Source of the DNA: Agrypnia vestita
Taxonomy: Eukaryota > Arthropoda > Insecta > Trichoptera > Phryganeidae
Direction of reading: 5' to 3'
Assembly: GCA_016648135.1 (NCBI GenBank)
Contig: JADDOH010023043.1
Span: 102,413 to 166,412 of the forward strand
DNA: 64,000 bases
Of this stretch, positions 61,450-64,000 are shown piece by piece; positions within the stretch are counted from its first letter, which is position 1; each line of letters starts with the position of its first letter. The notes beneath the pieces were generated by a model. It was not told where the DNA came from. It was given only the letters and a program-made list of their open reading frames with translations, and searched no databases. The position numbers and the translations under genes are program-made.

Positions 61450-62225
61450 GGGTTCAAACCCATCCTTAACCGGAGGGCTCATCCACCTCCAAAAGGCTAT
61501 GGAAATGGGTTGCGTTAAGGACATAGCAGGAGTAATAATTTTGCACCTAGTGAGAAGTATAGACATAAGTACGTTTTTTTTGTTATTTTCTATCCATATT
61601 GTTAATTTTTATTATGGTTTCATTTTTTTTTATTTTATCCCATTATTTGTTCAATTATTCAAATAGTTAAATTTTTCATTCTAACTTCACTTGTCGTATT
61701 AAAAAGAACGGATTACACATTATGTATTAAATGATGTAGGTACTTAATATTTTCTTAAATAAATAAAATATATATTGAGGGAGACTCTTGAAATAGAGCC
61801 GCTATTTCCATACATAGAAAGATCTCAATTTAGGTGGTTCTGACGCGGATTTCGAATGCTAGAGGTGTGACAATTATGATGTAACTTATTGGCAACTTTG
61901 GAGAAAAAGCCAGCGATTAGTATCCTTATAATAAGTTGGAAAATATAGTAAAAACGATTTTATAAATATAGATTGGTTCTTGATTGGTCTACTAGTACCG
62001 AGCTTCGCAAGATAGGGAAAGATTGAAGTATCTTGTTAAGATACTCGACCTTTCAAGAATAATGAGACGAAGCTGATGATTATTAGAATGAATTTATTTC
62101 GTAGTTAAATTTCGCTACGCTGCTTAGAATTTATAGCTATAACCTATAAAAAAAAGAAAAAAAAACTTTAAAGAAGAAGAAATAAAGGGAAAAAATACTA
62201 TTAATAAAATAAAATAAATTACTAT
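61450..62225. other. No gene recognised
   Basis: 61450-61520 may be LTR-element leader. The rest is AT-rich without repeats or domains. CGAAGCTGATGATTATTAG at 62068 is not a hammerhead. Confidence 0.35.
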
Positions 62226-62230
62226 AAAGA

Positions 62231-62310
62231 AGTTACGGATGTTACACGAAGTTACGATGGACGGATGGACGGATGGACGGATGGACGGACAGACAAAGAA
62301 ATTATTATAA
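62231..62310 (+). repeat. S-family tail with (GATGGACG)n minisatellite
   Basis: GTTACGGATGTTACACGAAG, TTACGATGGACGGATGGACG repeated about four times, then ACAGACAAAGAAATTATTAT. The GGACGGAT expansion sits where other S tails have GGACAGACGGACA, so it arose by slippage within the tail. Confidence 0.75.
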
Positions 62311-62314
62311 TTGG

Positions 62315-63105
62315 GATAAGATTCTCACCACCTTGAAATTTAAAAAAATGTTTTTTTTGCTTTATCTTATAACTTGAAGTTTAAAGAATGAGTAATCGCA
62401 CATTCAAAAGTTCAAAAATTGGCTGAATCGGAACTCCTCTTTTAAGTACAGGTGGAAAAATAATCTCAAAACCTATTAAAAAGATTTTGTTTAAATTTTC
62501 ACACATTTTACAAATAACATTGTCTACGATGTAGCATACGTTTTAAATAATAAATTGTGCCGTTTCTTTGTTATGAATTTTTAACTTTATAGGGTAAAAT
62601 AAAAATTATTTTCTAGCTGATCTCGTTTACACAAAAAAAAAATTTCGATATGCCAGATCATAGTCATCGCATCATTTAACAATAAAATTATTCACGTTTT
62701 GATTTCACTCAAACCCTGGCGACATGATTATACCCACCAGATGCGCACATCACGAAAAAGGACCTTTGCGGACAGCGCATGACTCCGCCATTTGTAAATT
62801 TTTTTCAAGTAATTTGTTGATTTAAAATAAGAACCAATATATATCGTAAATAGTGATAATAAAACGAATATTTTGTGTTTAATAATTTGTCTCAAGGTGG
62901 TGTCACACCCCCTTTAAAAAAAAAATATTTTTATAATATAATTTAATAAACAATTATTACCAAATTTACCATCGGTCTTTTCGTGGATCACTTTTGATTA
63001 ACAGCCAATTAAAGGTAGTCTTAACTTTTATGCATTGTGCATAGGTTTTAATCTTAAAAAAGCGTACCTTTTAAAAAAGTAATCAGATATAAACAAAAAC
63101 CAGGA
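62315..63105. other. AT-rich tract without gene
   Basis: No credible ORF or repeat partner. GCGCATGACTCCGCCATTTG near 62775 is a small mid-GC patch. Confidence 0.35.
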
Positions 63106-63109
63106 GGAA

Positions 63110-63360
63110 GGATAGATTAGAGAGGGATTTTCTTCCACGACTTTGAATACATTTCCGGTTGTTATATTAGAGGTTTACGGGATTAGAAGGAGGTCTGAGG
63201 GATCCGTCTTGCCAGCATCGCCCGTAATTCCGTCCAGGTGAATTAAATGTGAGGTATTATTTAGCCGAGGCTTACGGGCGGCGGTGTGTCGCCGGCGCCT
63301 TTATCTAATTATTCCACAGTTAAAGTTTACTGCCTCCCTCACTTTAAACATGCTTATATT
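63110..63360. other. GC-rich region with RNA-free, ORF-free unique sequence (island)
   Basis: GGGATTAGAAGGAGGTCTGA, GGGATCCGTCTTGCCAGCAT, CCCGTAATTCCGTCCAGGTG, AAATGTGAGGTATTATTTAG, CCGAGGCTTACGGGCGGCGG and GTGTCGCCGGCGCCTTTATC. Similar in character to the other GC-rich islands. Possible conserved non-coding element by inference. Confidence 0.35.
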
Positions 63361-63879
63361 AAAGTGACGATTTGATTTAAATTTTTTTTTTGGTACATTA
63401 TATTTTATCTCGTGTTTTACCGAAATTTTTAGTATTTACCGAAAACCGTATCCATATTTTTTTGGATTTTGGATATAGATTTCTTAGCCTTATTATTATG
63501 GGAGGTAAGACTGGGATAACTCATTCATTGTAGATAGTAGTTATATTTTCTATTAATTTTTTAATTAATACTATGAAATTTGATTGAAAATTTATTCAAA
63601 GAAGTTTAATTCACACAAAATTACATAAATAAACAAAAACAATCGTAATCTTATATAGCTGATACAGCAAAATTAGTAGGTATCCATAGCTGATTATCCA
63701 TAGGTGTATCCATAGGTGATTACCAAATATTTTAACGATATATACATTTTTTCTTATATATATTCATCTTATTTGTTTATCGTAATATTTTGTAATAGTA
63801 CCTAATCTATTTCTAGATTTTTTATGAGCTAGGGAAATTTCTCAACTTTCAAATATATTTTTAATTTAAACTATATTTG

Positions 63880-64000
63880 AGTAATTTATTATTACTTTAG
63901 TTTTGAGAAGAGCAGTACCTTTCGTAATCACGTATAGTTAGTTATAACTTACACCTGATGTTGAGAGGGACTGCTTCTCTAGAAACTATAGTAATAATAA
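63880..64000. mobile_element. Palindromic twin-hammerhead relic (family P5), cut by window end
   Basis: The left, minus-strand copy (63895-63940) has lost most of the CTGATGA box. The right copy at 63957 reads CTGATGT-T-GAGAGG-GACTGCT-TCTCTA-GAAA-CTATAGT, with one mutated core base and damaged stem II. Outer arms TTATTATTACTTTAG and CTATAGTAATAATAA match. Same family as the intact pair at 45 kb. Confidence 0.65.

Noticed and set aside
62068..62086. CTGATGA word as an additional hammerhead
   Set aside because: No stem II, GAAA box or stem I partner follows. The same holds for CTGATGA near 46270.
1..64000. CRISPR array, bacterial operons, rRNA genes or viral genes
   Set aside because: None seen. 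The repeats are dispersed transposon families, there are no spacer arrays, and all recognisable coding pieces are eukaryotic mobile elements.

Overview
This is an AT-rich animal chromosome segment, most likely from an insect and probably Lepidoptera-like. The reasons are full-length cecropia-type mariner transposons, abundant LINE (non-LTR retrotransposon) tails, Helitron ends of the TCTATACTAAT type, CCTAA/TTAGG-rich patches and frequent TAGGTACCT-like words. The species call is an inference. I could find no host protein-coding gene: no exon chain, no conserved host domain and no long ORF outside transposons. Nearly every recognisable coding sequence belongs to a mobile element, so the window reads as a gene desert or long intron/intergenic tract.

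Layout. 1-7 kb: a PIF/Harbinger end, a CCTAA patch, a palindromic element carrying two divergent hammerhead ribozymes (2.5-2.75 kb), LINE tails, a LINE-like 3' repeat split by an insertion, and a 137-bp tandem duplication. 7-15 kb: tRNA-derived SINEs, LINE tails and hammerheads at 9.2, 12.3 and 14.3 kb. 15-28 kb: LINE tails, terminal-inverted-repeat elements, the 3' end of a Penelope-like element (PLE) followed at once by a hammerhead (21.0-21.34 kb), a Helitron 5' end, and a jockey/CR1-group LINE 3' end. 28-42 kb: foldback repeats, PLE GIY-YIG endonuclease relics (32.9, 34.3, 35.7 kb), a GC-rich foldback MITE (35.05 kb), a broken mariner (35.8-37.1 kb) and LTR sequences (33.2 and 38.2 kb). 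42-51 kb: a cluster of five ATTGATTA words (43.2-43.5 kb), nested inverted repeats with two identical divergent hammerheads (45 kb), a Harbinger element (46.4-47.2 kb), an old mariner relic, a minisatellite and LINE ends. 51-64 kb: a tRNA-like sequence, two intact mariner ORFs in opposite orientation (52.2-53.5 and 55.1-56.4 kb), more hammerhead relics, and an LTR followed by a tRNA-Trp-like primer-binding site (60.9-61.45 kb).

The standout signal is the density of hammerhead ribozyme (HHR) cores: eight with intact CTGAYGA and GAAA boxes and about ten decayed, in at least six sequence families. Two lie directly downstream of PLE coding sequence, which fits the established link between HHRs and PLEs. 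Six sites share one architecture: two HHRs pointing away from each other at the centre of a palindrome of roughly 190-300 bp. These look like compact non-autonomous elements built from two inverted PLE ends, and I know of no description of them as a class.

Between the repeats lie ten GC-richer islands of 190-310 bp, spaced roughly every 2-12 kb. They are not repeated within the window and are candidates for conserved non-coding or enhancer sequence. Of the two complete mariner ORFs, the one at 55.3 kb keeps all three catalytic aspartates (D,D34D), while the one at 52.3 kb has Asn for the first Asp and should be inactive.
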